Shown here in pieces: positions 18,016 through 28,058 of a DNA stretch of 46,665 bases. The notes beneath the pieces were generated by a model. It saw only the letters and a program-made list of their open reading frames with translations. It made no database searches and was not told the origin of the DNA. A program made the translations under genes and the position numbers. This DNA is from Idiomarinaceae bacterium. Lineage in GTDB: Bacteria; Pseudomonadota; Gammaproteobacteria; Enterobacterales; Alteromonadaceae. The stretch lies in contig NYWU01000022.1 of the NCBI GenBank assembly GCA_002685255.1, forward strand, positions 1-46,665. The letters run 5' to 3'. How positions within the stretch are numbered: the stretch's first letter is position 1; every line of letters begins with the position of its first letter.

Positions 18016-19287
18016 ATGCTGGCAGCTGCACCCAAGGTTGCAGAAACGACCGCTTTGATCACCAATGATGGTGTGATTATTGGCCTTTTATTGGCCATTC
18101 TAGGGTTAGTTTTTTATACACATTCAAGTAAACATCCCGCGTTTGAGAAGTTCTATAAGTTTGTGCCTGCGTTACTGCTGTGCTACTTCATTCCGTCGTT
18201 ACTCAATACATTTAATATCGTCGATGGTAATGCAACTGCGGTGACTGACATCACCATGGATTATTTACTGCCAGCGTGTATGGTATTGCTGACCTTAAGC
18301 CTAGACCTTAAGGCGGTCATGGGCTTAGGCTCGAAAGCACTCATTCTATTTCTAACCGGTACCTTTGGTATTGTCATCGGTGGTCCAATTGCTTTGTTGT
18401 TGGTTTCTTTGGTGTTTCCAGAGTTGATAGGTGGAGCTGGACCTGATGCCGTTTGGCGCGGCATGACAACCATTGCCGGTAGCTGGATTGGCGGCGGTGC
18501 GAACCAAGCGGCAATGAAAGAAGTGTATGAAGTGGGCGGTGGCATTTTTTCTGCCATGGTGACGGTCGATATTATCGTTGCTAATTTATGGATGGCCGTA
18601 TTGCTATATATGGCAGCCAATGCGAAAAAAATTGATCAGCGCACAGGGGCCGATACATCAGCCATTGATGCGATTCGCGCTAAAGTTGAAAAATACGAAG
18701 CCGAGCACGTTCGTAATCCAAGCCTGCGCGACTTAATGCTTATATTAGCCGTTGGTTTTGGTGTCGCTGGGTTCGCGCATTTATTGGCAGATTGGATCGC
18801 GCCGGCTATTGGCGAGCACGCACCATACTTAAGCCGCTTTAGTCTAGATAGTTTGTTCTTCTGGGTCATTGTTTTGGCAACAGCAGGCGGGATTGCGTTA
18901 TCTTTTACTCGTGCGCGCTCATTGGAAGCGGCAGGAGCCTCTAAAATCGGTTCGGTATTTGTTTATATTCTCGTTGCCAGTATTGGTCTTCATATGGACG
19001 TTACCGCGATCGTTGACGCACCAAAATACTTCTTAATTGGGGCAATTTGGATGATAATCCATGCTGGTTTAATGCTACTGGTGGCGAAACTCATTAAAGC
19101 CCCTGTGTTTTACATGGCTGTTGGTAGTCAAGCTAACGTCGGTGGTGCAGCCTCAGCACCGGTTGTCGCTTCTGCGTTCCATCCATCGCTTGCGCCTGTG
19201 GGTGTATTACTCGCTGTGATGGGTTACGCTTTAGGTACTTATATGGCTTATCTTGCAGGTCAAATCCTGCGTGTTGTAGGTAGTTAA
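18016..19287 (+). CDS. DUF819 family membrane protein (putative transporter)
   Basis: A 423-residue polytopic membrane protein with about ten to twelve hydrophobic helices. The segment GSWIGGGANQAAMKEV and the second-half GSQANVGGAASAPVVA are the glycine-rich inverted-repeat hairpins of DUF819 (YjcL-like) proteins, which resemble secondary transporters. The substrate is unknown. A charged cytoplasmic loop (about 208-240) splits the two halves. The AAGGAG site at 18003-18008 precedes the ATG. It lies between sirB1 and kdsA, 11 nt before kdsA, where E. coli has no such gene. Confidence 0.85.
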   Translation: MLAAAPKVAETTALITNDGVIIGLLLAILGLVFYTHSSKHPAFEKFYKFVPALLLCYFIPSLLNTFNIVDGNATAVTDITMDYLLPACMVLLTLSLDLKAVMGLGSKALILFLTGTFGIVIGGPIALLLVSLVFPELIGGAGPDAVWRGMTTIAGSWIGGGANQAAMKEVYEVGGGIFSAMVTVDIIVANLWMAVLLYMAANAKKIDQRTGADTSAIDAIRAKVEKYEAEHVRNPSLRDLMLILAVGFGVAGFAHLLADWIAPAIGEHAPYLSRFSLDSLFFWVIVLATAGGIALSFTRARSLEAAGASKIGSVFVYILVASIGLHMDVTAIVDAPKYFLIGAIWMIIHAGLMLLVAKLIKAPVFYMAVGSQANVGGAASAPVVASAFHPSLAPVGVLLAVMGYALGTYMAYLAGQILRVVGS

Positions 19288-19295
19288 GGAGCTAA

Positions 19296-20138
<843 letters not shown>

Positions 20139-20147
20139 CACCTAGCC

Positions 20148-21638
20148 ATGTTAAAGCCGTCACATATGCAGGCGCCAACTAAATTAACCGGCGTTGATGC
20201 GGCAAAAATTCTGTCGCGCGCAGTGGGCGGCTTGTTGGCGCTACTATCATTGGCGATGCTCATTCCCTTTGCGGTTGCGGTCGCCAATAGCGAAAAAGAG
20301 CAGTGGACCTACCTAACGCTTGCAGTGATAGGCTTTGTTGCAGGGACAGCGTTGTTCTTGCAGAAGTCAGGCGAGTCGAAGCTGCGGGCACGGCAGGTGT
20401 TTTTGTTGACGACGTTATGTTGGTTTTCGGCAAGCCTTTTTTCTGCGTTACCGTTTATATTTGCCCAACCTTATTTGAGCTTTGCTGACGCATGGTTCGA
20501 ATCAATGTCAGCGATTACTACCACTGGGGCCACGGTGATTACCGGGCTCGACGATTTGCCCCGAGCTGTGCTGTTGTGGCGTGGCATGCTGCAGTGGTTA
20601 GGCGGGATCGGGATTATCGTCATGGCAATGGCAATTTTGCCCTTTCTACAAGTCGGGGGGATGCGCCTATTCCAAGCGGAGTCCTCGGACATATCGGGTA
20701 AGTTCATGCCACGCTCGAGCAATATGGTATTTGCAATTGGGCGAGTCTACATTCTTCTCACTATTCTGGTCATGGTGCTGTATTGGTTGGGCGGGATGCA
20801 AACCTTTGATGCGATTGTGCACGGTATGACCACCATTGCGACGGCCGGCTTTTCTAATTATGACGCTTCGTTCGGACATTTTGCCGATACACCGTTTTTG
20901 ATGATTACGTGCACGGTATTTATGGTCGCCGGTGCCTTACCATTCGTTTTATATATCCGTGCACTAAAGGGCGATGTAGGGCCGCTATATCAAGACTCTC
21001 AAGTGCGTGCATTCCTTATATTTCTGCTGCTTGCGATTACCTTTATCACATTGGTCCATGGCACGCGCGGACGCGACGTGTTTGACGCGCTGATCCACAC
21101 GGCGTTTAACGTTGTTTCTGTGGTGACTACCACAGGCTACGCCAGCGAAGATTACGGACAGTGGGGTAACTGGGCACTCATGGTGTTCTTCTATCTGATG
21201 TTTGTCGGCGGCTGTACGGGCTCCACTGCCGGCGGTATGAAAATATTTCGTTTCCAGCTGTCGCAATTACTTCTCAAAAAGCAATTTAACCAGCTGATAC
21301 ATCCTAACCTTGTGAGAGTTCAAAGTTATCAAGACCGTCGTGTGAATGATGCGTTGCTCGGTTCGATGGTCGCCTTTTGTTTTATGTACTTTATCCTTGT
21401 TGCATTCATAGCCCTGGGTCTATCGTTGTTTGATTTAGATTTCTTAACCGCGATCTCGGGTGCGGCTTCTGCCGTAAGTAATGTAGGTCCGGGGTTGGGT
21501 GAGGTCATTGGCCCGTCGGGAAGCTTTGCAAGTTTGGACAGCGGCGCCAAACTGTTATTGGTGTTTGCTATGTTGGCAGGCCGATTAGAAATAATGACCG
21601 TACTGATACTGTTCCATCGCCATTATTGGCGACATTGA
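20148..21638 (+). CDS. trkH: TrkH family potassium uptake protein
   Basis: A 496-residue inner-membrane K+ channel/transporter subunit. All four pore-loop filters are visible: TTTGATVITG, TIATAGFSNYD, VVTTTGYASED and AVSNVGPGLG; GGCTGSTAGGMKIFR is the conserved segment before repeat 4. It would work with cytoplasmic TrkA, not found in this window. The start ATG 20148 has no clear ribosome-binding site; an in-frame ATG at 20166 is an alternative. It follows kdsA by 9 nt. Confidence 0.94.
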   Translation: MLKPSHMQAPTKLTGVDAAKILSRAVGGLLALLSLAMLIPFAVAVANSEKEQWTYLTLAVIGFVAGTALFLQKSGESKLRARQVFLLTTLCWFSASLFSALPFIFAQPYLSFADAWFESMSAITTTGATVITGLDDLPRAVLLWRGMLQWLGGIGIIVMAMAILPFLQVGGMRLFQAESSDISGKFMPRSSNMVFAIGRVYILLTILVMVLYWLGGMQTFDAIVHGMTTIATAGFSNYDASFGHFADTPFLMITCTVFMVAGALPFVLYIRALKGDVGPLYQDSQVRAFLIFLLLAITFITLVHGTRGRDVFDALIHTAFNVVSVVTTTGYASEDYGQWGNWALMVFFYLMFVGGCTGSTAGGMKIFRFQLSQLLLKKQFNQLIHPNLVRVQSYQDRRVNDALLGSMVAFCFMYFILVAFIALGLSLFDLDFLTAISGAASAVSNVGPGLGEVIGPSGSFASLDSGAKLLLVFAMLAGRLEIMTVLILFHRHYWRH

Positions 21639-21668
21639 TAGCTTTGTATTAAAACGTAGGGATAAACT

Positions 21669-22442
21669 ATGGATCCGTGGTTGCTTGCCTTTCTTGTGAG
21701 TGGTGCCAGCGGCTTAATGACTGCGCTGGGTTCCAGTGTTGTGCTCATTGGCTGGCAGCCGAGTCAGCGTCATACCAATATTTTGCTTGGTTTCGCGGCA
21801 GGGGTGATGTTGGCAGCGGCATTCTTTTCATTGATAGTGCCCGCGCTAGAAATTGCGGGCGACCTCTATGGTAATGGAATAGTGCCTCCGCTGATGGCAG
21901 TAACAGGCATCCTCGCTGGTGCTATACTCATTGCTCTTATTGATAAGACGGTACCTCATGAGCATTTTATAAAAGGCGCTGAGGGCCCGATTAATTCTCG
22001 TCTAAGCCGTTTGTGGCTATTTATTATCGCGATCACCATTCACAATATCCCAGAAGGTTTAGCCGTTGGTATTACCGCTGCGGGCGAGGACTGGGACGCA
22101 ACGGTGGCGATTGCATCCGGTATCGGTTTACAGAACGTGCCCGAGGGGTTAGCTGTTTCTTTGGCGTTGTTGGCACTGAACTATTCTCGCTTTAAAGCAT
22201 TTTTGATTGGTGCTTTGACCGGGTTAGTTGAGCCGCTAGGTGGTTTATTGGGTGGGATTTTTGTTGGCTTAACAGAATGGTTACTACCTTGGGGGCTACT
22301 ACTTTCAGCGGGTGCAATGATTTACGTTATTAGCCATGAAATCATTCCTGAAACCCACCGCGAAGGTGAGCATTCGAAAGCCAGTGGTGGATTAATGGTA
22401 GGATTGGTCATAATGTTGTTTTTAGACGTATGGTTAGGTTGA
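21669..22442 (+). CDS. ZIP family (GufA-type) metal transporter
   Basis: A 257-residue membrane protein with eight predicted helices. The metal-site helix 4 has HNIPEGLAVG and helix 5 has QNVPEGLAV; Gln in place of the first His of helix 5 is typical of the GufA branch rather than ZupT. HEIIPETHREGEH lies near the C-terminus. The likely substrate is zinc or another divalent cation, by family. It lies 30 nt after trkH and 26 nt before the secreted metallohydrolase. Confidence 0.9.
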   Translation: MDPWLLAFLVSGASGLMTALGSSVVLIGWQPSQRHTNILLGFAAGVMLAAAFFSLIVPALEIAGDLYGNGIVPPLMAVTGILAGAILIALIDKTVPHEHFIKGAEGPINSRLSRLWLFIIAITIHNIPEGLAVGITAAGEDWDATVAIASGIGLQNVPEGLAVSLALLALNYSRFKAFLIGALTGLVEPLGGLLGGIFVGLTEWLLPWGLLLSAGAMIYVISHEIIPETHREGEHSKASGGLMVGLVIMLFLDVWLG

Positions 22443-22468
22443 GTTCATTCTACAGAGGACAATGACCC

Positions 22469-23413
22469 ATGTTTAAACGTTCACTTTTGACGCTAACCGT
22501 AGCAGCAACTTTGAGTGCCAGTGTCATCGCGGGAGCTCCACAGCAAAAGACCTCGGCACCGGGTTACTACCGTATGATGTTAGGTGATACTGAGGTGACC
22601 GCTCTATCTGACGGCACAACGCAACTGCCTGTACACCAGTTATTACAAATGGATGCGGACAAAGTGCGCGACAAACTCGCCGAGTTTTATCGTCAGTCGC
22701 CGCTCGAAACATCGGTTAACGCCTACCTAGTCAACGATGGCGACTCGCTTGTGTTAATTGATACGGGCGCAGGCTCTATGTTTGGTGCATCATTAGGTAA
22801 CTTGGTTCGTAACATTGAAGCAGCAGGCTATTCTGCTGACGACATCGATGAAGTTTATATTACCCATATGCACTCTGATCACATCGGAGGTCTGGTAAAC
22901 GAGGGTAAACGGGTATTTACCAATGCTACTATCAGGGCGGACAAGCATGATGCGGACTATTGGCTCTCGCAACAGCAAATGGAGCAAGTTCCAGAGGCAC
23001 AACGAGGTGGCTTCAAAGGTGCTATGACAGCACTGAACCCGTATGTTGAAGCGGGTCAGTTTAAACCTTTTGTGGCAGGTGAAACACTAGCTGCGAATAT
23101 CAAAAGTGTTGAAGCCTACGGGCATACGCCCGGACATACCATGTATCGACTAGATGCAGGTGACCAAACATTAGTCTTTTGGGGCGACATTATGCATGTT
23201 GCAGAAGTTCAGTTTGATCAGCCGAGTGTCACGATCGCCTTTGATAGTAATCAAGATGAAGCGCGTGAACGGCGTATCACAGCCTATGCTGACGCCGCGA
23301 AAGAGGGTTATTACGTAGCGGGCGCACACTTACCCTTTCCTGGTATGGGCCAAGTGAAAAGCGATGGCGATGCCTACGACTGGGTGCCTGTAAATTACTC
23401 GCCAATGTGGTAA
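22469..23413 (+). CDS. exported metallo-beta-lactamase-fold hydrolase
   Basis: A 314-residue protein with signal peptide 1-23 (IAGA|P). The MBL-fold metal motif is H133-x-H135-x-D137-H138 (THMHSDHIGG); further ligands are H219/H223 in YGHTPGH and D240 in WGDIMHV. The layout, with EVTALSDGT at the start, resembles the periplasmic lactonase/parathion-hydrolase-like group (AidC/MPH-type) rather than a beta-lactamase. The substrate is unknown; lactone or ester hydrolysis is the natural guess. A zinc-type transporter gene lies 26 nt upstream, and a hairpin follows. Confidence 0.85.
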   Translation: MFKRSLLTLTVAATLSASVIAGAPQQKTSAPGYYRMMLGDTEVTALSDGTTQLPVHQLLQMDADKVRDKLAEFYRQSPLETSVNAYLVNDGDSLVLIDTGAGSMFGASLGNLVRNIEAAGYSADDIDEVYITHMHSDHIGGLVNEGKRVFTNATIRADKHDADYWLSQQQMEQVPEAQRGGFKGAMTALNPYVEAGQFKPFVAGETLAANIKSVEAYGHTPGHTMYRLDAGDQTLVFWGDIMHVAEVQFDQPSVTIAFDSNQDEARERRITAYADAAKEGYYVAGAHLPFPGMGQVKSDGDAYDWVPVNYSPMW

Positions 23414-23425
23414 CTTGCCATAATA

Positions 23426-23451
23426 TTTCAGCGAACACTTGATCGCTGAAA
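23426..23451. repeat. hairpin after the MBL hydrolase gene
   Basis: TTTCAGCGA (23426-23434) and TCGCTGAAA (23443-23451) form a perfect 9-bp stem with an 8-nt loop, 13 nt after the hydrolase stop. No U-tract follows, so it may be a weak terminator or a 3' stabiliser. Its right half overlaps the proposed psrA promoter. Confidence 0.55.
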
Positions 23452-23467
23452 CGACATCGATTAAATT
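23439..23467 (+). promoter_or_regulatory. probable psrA promoter
   Basis: TTGATC (23439-23444) and TAAATT (23462-23467) are separated by 17 nt, each matching four of six consensus bases. The predicted start point near 23474 falls inside the palindromic operator, which fits autorepression. Confidence 0.5.
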
Positions 23468-23481
23468 AAACGCATGTTTAA
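23466..23481. promoter_or_regulatory. PsrA-like palindromic operator
   Basis: TTAAAC-GCAT-GTTTAA is a perfect 6-bp inverted repeat with a 4-nt centre, matching the G/C-AAAC-N(2-4)-GTTT-G/C pattern reported for PsrA in Pseudomonas. It overlaps the end of the -10 and the predicted start point of the psrA-like gene 18 nt upstream of its ATG. A related imperfect half (TGTGTTT, 23486-23492) follows. Confidence 0.6.
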
Positions 23482-23498
23482 AATGTGTGTTTTTAATC

Positions 23499-24176
23499 AT
23501 GTCTAATCTAAAAAGTCATGCTAGCGACGCCCCTTCATCAGTGCGGGCGTCGTCTAACAAACCATCAACACAAAAGCGGATCCTTGATACCGCCGAGCGA
23601 CTGTTTGCGAGAGAGGGGTTTGAACAAACGTCGTTGCGCCAAATTACCCAAGAAGCGGATGTTAATTTAGCCTCCGTTAATTATCACTTTGGTTCCAAGA
23701 AAGCACTCATTCAGGCTGTGGTAGCACGCTATATGGATGTGTTCATGCCTGCGCTTGATGAAGAGTTGCGTGGTCTTGATGATGAGTCAGCGCTAACAAC
23801 GTTGCAGGTGTTTGAAGCCTTCAAGCTACCATTGTTTTCGTTGAACGGTATTCATAAACGCGGTACCGAGCGCTTTCTTCGGCTACTCGGTTTTGCTTAC
23901 TCAGAAACTCAGGGACATTTACGGCGCTATACCCAGTCGGCCTTTGGGAATGTTTTACAGCACCTTTTGGCGCTGTTACACCGAGCCAACCCAGAGCTTT
24001 CTGATGAAGAAATGTTTTGGCGCTTGCACTTTGTACTTGGTGCGACCGTATTTGCGCAGGTATCCGGGCAGGCACTGATTGAAATCGCCCGAGCTGAGTT
24101 TAATCATGAAGTGAATATTAAAACCGTCATTGAACATTTGATCGTATTTATAGCAGGTGGACTCGAACGTCCTTAA
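23499..24176 (+). CDS. psrA: TetR family regulator, PsrA-like (fatty-acid degradation)
   Basis: A 225-residue repressor. The N-terminal helix-turn-helix region (ILDTAERLFAREGF, then SLRQITQEADVNLASVNYHFGSKKALIQAV) is close to Pseudomonas PsrA, and the C-terminal domain shares its FLRLLGFAYSETQGHLRRY and MFWRLHFVLGA segments. PsrA-type proteins sense long-chain fatty acids or acyl-CoA and control beta-oxidation genes. A PsrA-type palindrome sits on its own promoter and fadE follows after 62 nt, supporting this role. ATG 23499 was chosen because the in-frame sequence upstream is not TetR-like; no clear ribosome-binding site precedes it. The symbol is by resemblance. Confidence 0.82.
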   Translation: MSNLKSHASDAPSSVRASSNKPSTQKRILDTAERLFAREGFEQTSLRQITQEADVNLASVNYHFGSKKALIQAVVARYMDVFMPALDEELRGLDDESALTTLQVFEAFKLPLFSLNGIHKRGTERFLRLLGFAYSETQGHLRRYTQSAFGNVLQHLLALLHRANPELSDEEMFWRLHFVLGATVFAQVSGQALIEIARAEFNHEVNIKTVIEHLIVFIAGGLERP

Positions 24177-24238
24177 AGGCAGACAGCGCTGCTAGGTTGT
24201 TCTAGACTGATTGTAAGCCCCATTGTTTGGAGAGTTGA

Positions 24239-26578
24239 ATGGAAATCTTGATATTAATTATCGTGCTGTTGGTCATTGTACTCGCAGTGGGTGATATTCG
24301 TCGCAGCTTAATTACTAAGCCTGTGTTCAAACTATTTAAACGCATTCTTCCGCCGTTGTCAGATACTGAACGTGAGGCAATGGAAGCCGGCGATATTTGG
24401 TGGGATGGTGAGTTGTTTAGTGGACGTCCAGATTGGCAGAAGCTACTAGAAACGCCCGAGCCGAAGTTGACCAGTGAAGAGCAGGCGTTTGTCGATAATC
24501 AGTTAGCTGAGTTATTGGATATGTTGGATGACTTTAAAATCGTTCAACAAGATAGAGACTTACCTAAACCTGTATGGGATTTTTTACGCAAGGAACATTT
24601 CTTTGCCATGATTATTGGTAAGGAATATGGTGGTTTAGATTTCTCCCCAGCGGCTAACTCATACATTGTTTCGCGTATCGCTTCACGTTCTATCAGTGCG
24701 GCGGTATCAGTGATGGTGCCTAACTCTCTCGGTCCAGGCGAGCTGTTAACGCATTACGGTACGGATGAACAGAAAAACTATTGGCTTCCGCGTTTAGCCG
24801 ATGGCACGGACATTCCATGTTTTGCACTGACGGGTCCCGAAGCGGGCTCTGATGCAGGTGCTATTCCCGATGAAGGCATTATTTGTAAGGGTGAACACGA
24901 GGGCAAGGAAGTCGTTGGTATTCGTCTTAATTGGTCAAAACGTTATATTACGTTGGCGCCTTCTGCAACGGTTCTGGGTTTGGCATTCAAGTTGTACGAT
25001 CCTGAAAGCTTGCTAGGCGACAAGAAAGAACTAGGTATTACCTGCGCGTTGATTCCAACGTCACATAAGGGTGTGGTCACGGGTGACCGACACTTCCCAC
25101 TGAATCAAGCTTTTTTAAATGGTACGACCTACGGTGAAGATGTTTTCATTCCTTTAGAGTGGATCATTGGCGGCGCGGATTATGCGGGTAAAGGCTGGCG
25201 CATGTTGGTTGAGTGTCTATCTGCTGGTCGTGGTATTTCATTGCCCGCATTGGCGGCCGCTTCAGGTCACGTCACACAACGTATGACAGGTGCGTACGCT
25301 TATGTGCGGCAACAGTTCGGTTTACCGATTGGTGTATTCGAAGGCGTGCAGAGCGCTATGGGTAAAATTGGTGGAACAAACTATACCTTAGAATCGATGC
25401 GCCGACTCACCGTATCTGCGTTATGTCAGGGCAAATCACCTTCGGTTGTTACGGCTATGACCAAGTACCACATGACTGAGATGGGTCGTGAGGTTATCGA
25501 ACATGCGATGGATATTCACGCAGGTAAAGGGATTCAGCTAGGTCCACACAACTACCTGGGTCATAATTATATGGCGACGCCGGTCTCGATTACGGTCGAG
25601 GGCGCGAACATTCTAACCCGTAACCTGATGATTTTTGGTCAGGGTGCAACACGCTGTCACCCGTATGTCCTAGAAGAAATGAAAGCCGCGTCTAACCCAG
25701 ATGAAGAGCAAGGTTTAATGGCATTCGATGGCCTGCTGATGAAACATGTTGGCTTTGCCGTTAGTAATGTGTTCAGCAGCCTTTGGATGGGTTTAACAAG
25801 TTCGCGCTTTAATGAAACGCCGGTAAGTGGTGAAACGGGTCGTTATTATCAGCACTTAACGCGCTTTAGTCGCGGCTTAGCCATGGCAGCGGACGTGTCG
25901 ATGCTAATGCTGGGTGGTGACTTAAAACGTAAAGAAATGATCTCTGCGCGTTTAGGTGATGTTTTGAGTCACTTGTATATGGCGTCAGCGGTGCTGAAGC
26001 GTTTCGAGGACGAAGGACGACAAGCGGCTGACTTACCTTATGTGCATTATGCAGTGCAGAGCCACCTACATAAGATTGGTTATGCATTTGATGGATTCTT
26101 CCGCAACTTCCCGAAACGTTCAGTGGCGGTACTCATGCGCGCAATGGTATTCCCATTGGGTAATCACTTTGCACAGCCGTCGGATGAGTTATTACAAGAC
26201 ATTAGTACTGACATGATGAAGCCGGGTATCACTCGCGATCGTCACACGTTCTTATGCTACTGGAAAGATGATGAGAACGATATGACAGGTCATATGGAGA
26301 AAGCATTCTTAGCGATGTTGGATATGAAAGACGTCTATAAGAAGCTTCGTAAGGCCGAAAAACGCGGTGAGCTATCGGGTAACTTAAACGGTCAGGCGCT
26401 AGCCGATAAAGCGAAAGAGCTTAATATTATCAGTGCAGAAGAAGCCGATAAGTTGGCTCATACCGAAAAACTTCGCATGACAGCGATTGGTGTCGATAGC
26501 TTTGCCCCCGGCATTATTGAAAACAATCAGTTCTATACCACGAAGGGTGATTTACGCAAACAAGCCGTGCGTGATTAA
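24239..26578 (+). CDS. fadE: acyl-CoA dehydrogenase FadE
   Basis: A 779-residue acyl-CoA dehydrogenase for the first step of beta-oxidation (FAD-dependent). A hydrophobic N-terminal segment (2-20) suggests membrane attachment, as in E. coli FadE (814). The dehydrogenase core has CFALTGPEAGSDAG, the flavin segment LNWSKRYITLAP, and HAMDIHAGKGIQLGPHNYLG; the long C-terminal FadE domain follows. GGAGAG precedes the ATG. The PsrA-like gene is directly upstream, and no clear separate promoter or operator was found in the 62-nt gap, so cotranscription is likely. Confidence 0.96.
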   Translation: MEILILIIVLLVIVLAVGDIRRSLITKPVFKLFKRILPPLSDTEREAMEAGDIWWDGELFSGRPDWQKLLETPEPKLTSEEQAFVDNQLAELLDMLDDFKIVQQDRDLPKPVWDFLRKEHFFAMIIGKEYGGLDFSPAANSYIVSRIASRSISAAVSVMVPNSLGPGELLTHYGTDEQKNYWLPRLADGTDIPCFALTGPEAGSDAGAIPDEGIICKGEHEGKEVVGIRLNWSKRYITLAPSATVLGLAFKLYDPESLLGDKKELGITCALIPTSHKGVVTGDRHFPLNQAFLNGTTYGEDVFIPLEWIIGGADYAGKGWRMLVECLSAGRGISLPALAAASGHVTQRMTGAYAYVRQQFGLPIGVFEGVQSAMGKIGGTNYTLESMRRLTVSALCQGKSPSVVTAMTKYHMTEMGREVIEHAMDIHAGKGIQLGPHNYLGHNYMATPVSITVEGANILTRNLMIFGQGATRCHPYVLEEMKAASNPDEEQGLMAFDGLLMKHVGFAVSNVFSSLWMGLTSSRFNETPVSGETGRYYQHLTRFSRGLAMAADVSMLMLGGDLKRKEMISARLGDVLSHLYMASAVLKRFEDEGRQAADLPYVHYAVQSHLHKIGYAFDGFFRNFPKRSVAVLMRAMVFPLGNHFAQPSDELLQDISTDMMKPGITRDRHTFLCYWKDDENDMTGHMEKAFLAMLDMKDVYKKLRKAEKRGELSGNLNGQALADKAKELNIISAEEADKLAHTEKLRMTAIGVDSFAPGIIENNQFYTTKGDLRKQAVRD

Positions 26579-26587
26579 CGCACGGCT
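26563..26587. terminator. hairpin between converging fadE and the S41 protease gene
   Basis: AGCCGTGCG (26563-26571) pairs with CGCACGGCT (26579-26587), a 9-bp GC-rich stem with the fadE stop codon in the 7-nt loop. Its position between convergent genes suggests transcription termination in both directions, but no U-tract follows on either strand. Confidence 0.45.
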
Positions 26588-26600
26588 CTAAACGCGATAT

Positions 26601-27929
26601 TTACTGTAATGTGGCGCGCTTATCTTTCAGGGTGAAGATAGGCGCGTTTTTGTAAGCACGCGTTGATACGTGTTCCATCGCTGCGGTACTCACTGGACAC
26701 TGACCGTTAACGATGAAATCGCGTGCAGCACCGGTTAGCGGATCGGCAAACTCACCCCAGTCGGCGACAATTGCATCATTTACCTGGCAGTCAGGCGATA
26801 GACCGTCATAGTACTGGCCTTGCCCTTCCGAGTTCACGGTTTCAAAATTAATAGCGAAGGTGACCTTATCGCATAACTCTTGCGGTTGTTGACCCACAGG
26901 TTTACCACAACTGGTTTCACCTATCGTGGTTACATCAACGTGCGGGCGTAATGAGTTAATCACCAGCTCAGAGGACGAGCAACTCGCTCCTGTAGTAAGT
27001 ACAATCACATTATCAAGATCGAGCTGACGAACACCATCAACCAAACTAAAGGTCACGGTTTCATTTTGTGCCGAGTTATTATCATTGAAACGATATTCAA
27101 TGAAGGTTTTGCCCTGTACTTGTGTACCTGCGGTCTGAGTAGCAAGTTGGTTAGCATAACGAATCAATCCTCCGCCGTTGTACCGAAGGTCAATGACTAA
27201 GCGATCGACGTTGTTGGCATCCAGTTCATTGAATACCTGATTGAGGTCATCTCCTGTTCGGTTGATAAACGCATCGAGGGTAAAATAACCGACACGTTGG
27301 CCATCAATTTGCCAAATTGTTTGGCCCATCACCGTATTTGTTGCGACTTCATCTTTGGTGATTGTTGCCGTTTGCTCATCGCCCGTCGGGTTACGCCAAG
27401 TAATCTCTCTTGTGATGCCTGACTCCGCAGGGCCTAACGCGCCGCTGTAAGCACCATTCGCGAGTAATTGTGAAACAGCAACACCGTCGATCGCAATAAT
27501 TTCGTCTGCACGACGCATGCCAGCGTTCCATGCGGGTGAATCTTGGTAGACGAAACGTAGTTTGACACGATCGGCACTAATCTGCTGTTGGGAAAAACCA
27601 AAGCCTGCGTACTCCGCCGAAACAAACATCGCGTCATATTCATCCTGTGTCAAAATATAACTGTAACGATCTTCGGGGGCACGTAATTCTTCAAGTAGTT
27701 GATATACGTCGTCATAAGCCTCGGGGTCGATGGTTTGCGGAAGGCTATCGTTCCAAAAATAATCGTCCTGCATGTATTCGAAGAAGCGTTGGTTTTGATC
27801 CGCGGTAGAGCACGTGGCAAAACCATTCCCGCTACCCGCGCTATTATCGCTCCCGCTTGAGGATGAACCGCCGCAGGCTGCAAGCACAGAGCACAGTGAA
27901 AGTGATAAGAGCGTACGTACTGTCTTCAT
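26601..27929 (-). CDS. S41 family peptidase, lipoprotein
   Basis: A 442-residue C-terminal-processing-type serine protease. The signal peptide ends in lipobox LAAC with lipidated C19, followed by a Gly/Ser linker. A PDZ domain lies around 100-190 (YAGFGFSQQQI, AGMRRADEIIAIDGV). The S41 core has VIDLRYNGGG, then TTGASCSSSELV carrying the catalytic Ser, and GETSCGKPVG with the catalytic Lys. Cys replaces the usual residue just before the Ser-rich triplet. Of the possible starts, GTG 27962 would precede the predicted transcription start; ATG 27929 gives a clean lipoprotein signal and ATG 27941 remains possible. The substrate is unknown. Confidence 0.85.
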   Translation of the reverse strand: MKTVRTLLSLSLCSVLAACGGSSSSGSDNSAGSGNGFATCSTADQNQRFFEYMQDDYFWNDSLPQTIDPEAYDDVYQLLEELRAPEDRYSYILTQDEYDAMFVSAEYAGFGFSQQQISADRVKLRFVYQDSPAWNAGMRRADEIIAIDGVAVSQLLANGAYSGALGPAESGITREITWRNPTGDEQTATITKDEVATNTVMGQTIWQIDGQRVGYFTLDAFINRTGDDLNQVFNELDANNVDRLVIDLRYNGGGLIRYANQLATQTAGTQVQGKTFIEYRFNDNNSAQNETVTFSLVDGVRQLDLDNVIVLTTGASCSSSELVINSLRPHVDVTTIGETSCGKPVGQQPQELCDKVTFAINFETVNSEGQGQYYDGLSPDCQVNDAIVADWGEFADPLTGAARDFIVNGQCPVSTAAMEHVSTRAYKNAPIFTLKDKRATLQ

Positions 27930-27965
27930 TTGAGCCACCATTGTTAACAGTGTGTTAATCACCTT

Positions 27966-27994
27966 ATTACATGCTTATTTTTTACATCGGTCAA
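27966..27994 (-). promoter_or_regulatory. sigma70 promoter of the S41 protease gene
   Basis: On the minus strand TTGACC (27989-27994) and TGTAAT (27966-27971) are separated by 17 nt, each matching five of six consensus bases. The predicted start point near 27959 leaves an 18 or 30-nt leader to the two candidate ATG codons. Confidence 0.7.
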
Positions 27995-28058
27995 GCTGTA
28001 CAATTCAGCTACCTCTGGCAAACTAGCCGTTATTAATCAGAGCAAATGAGATGATGGC

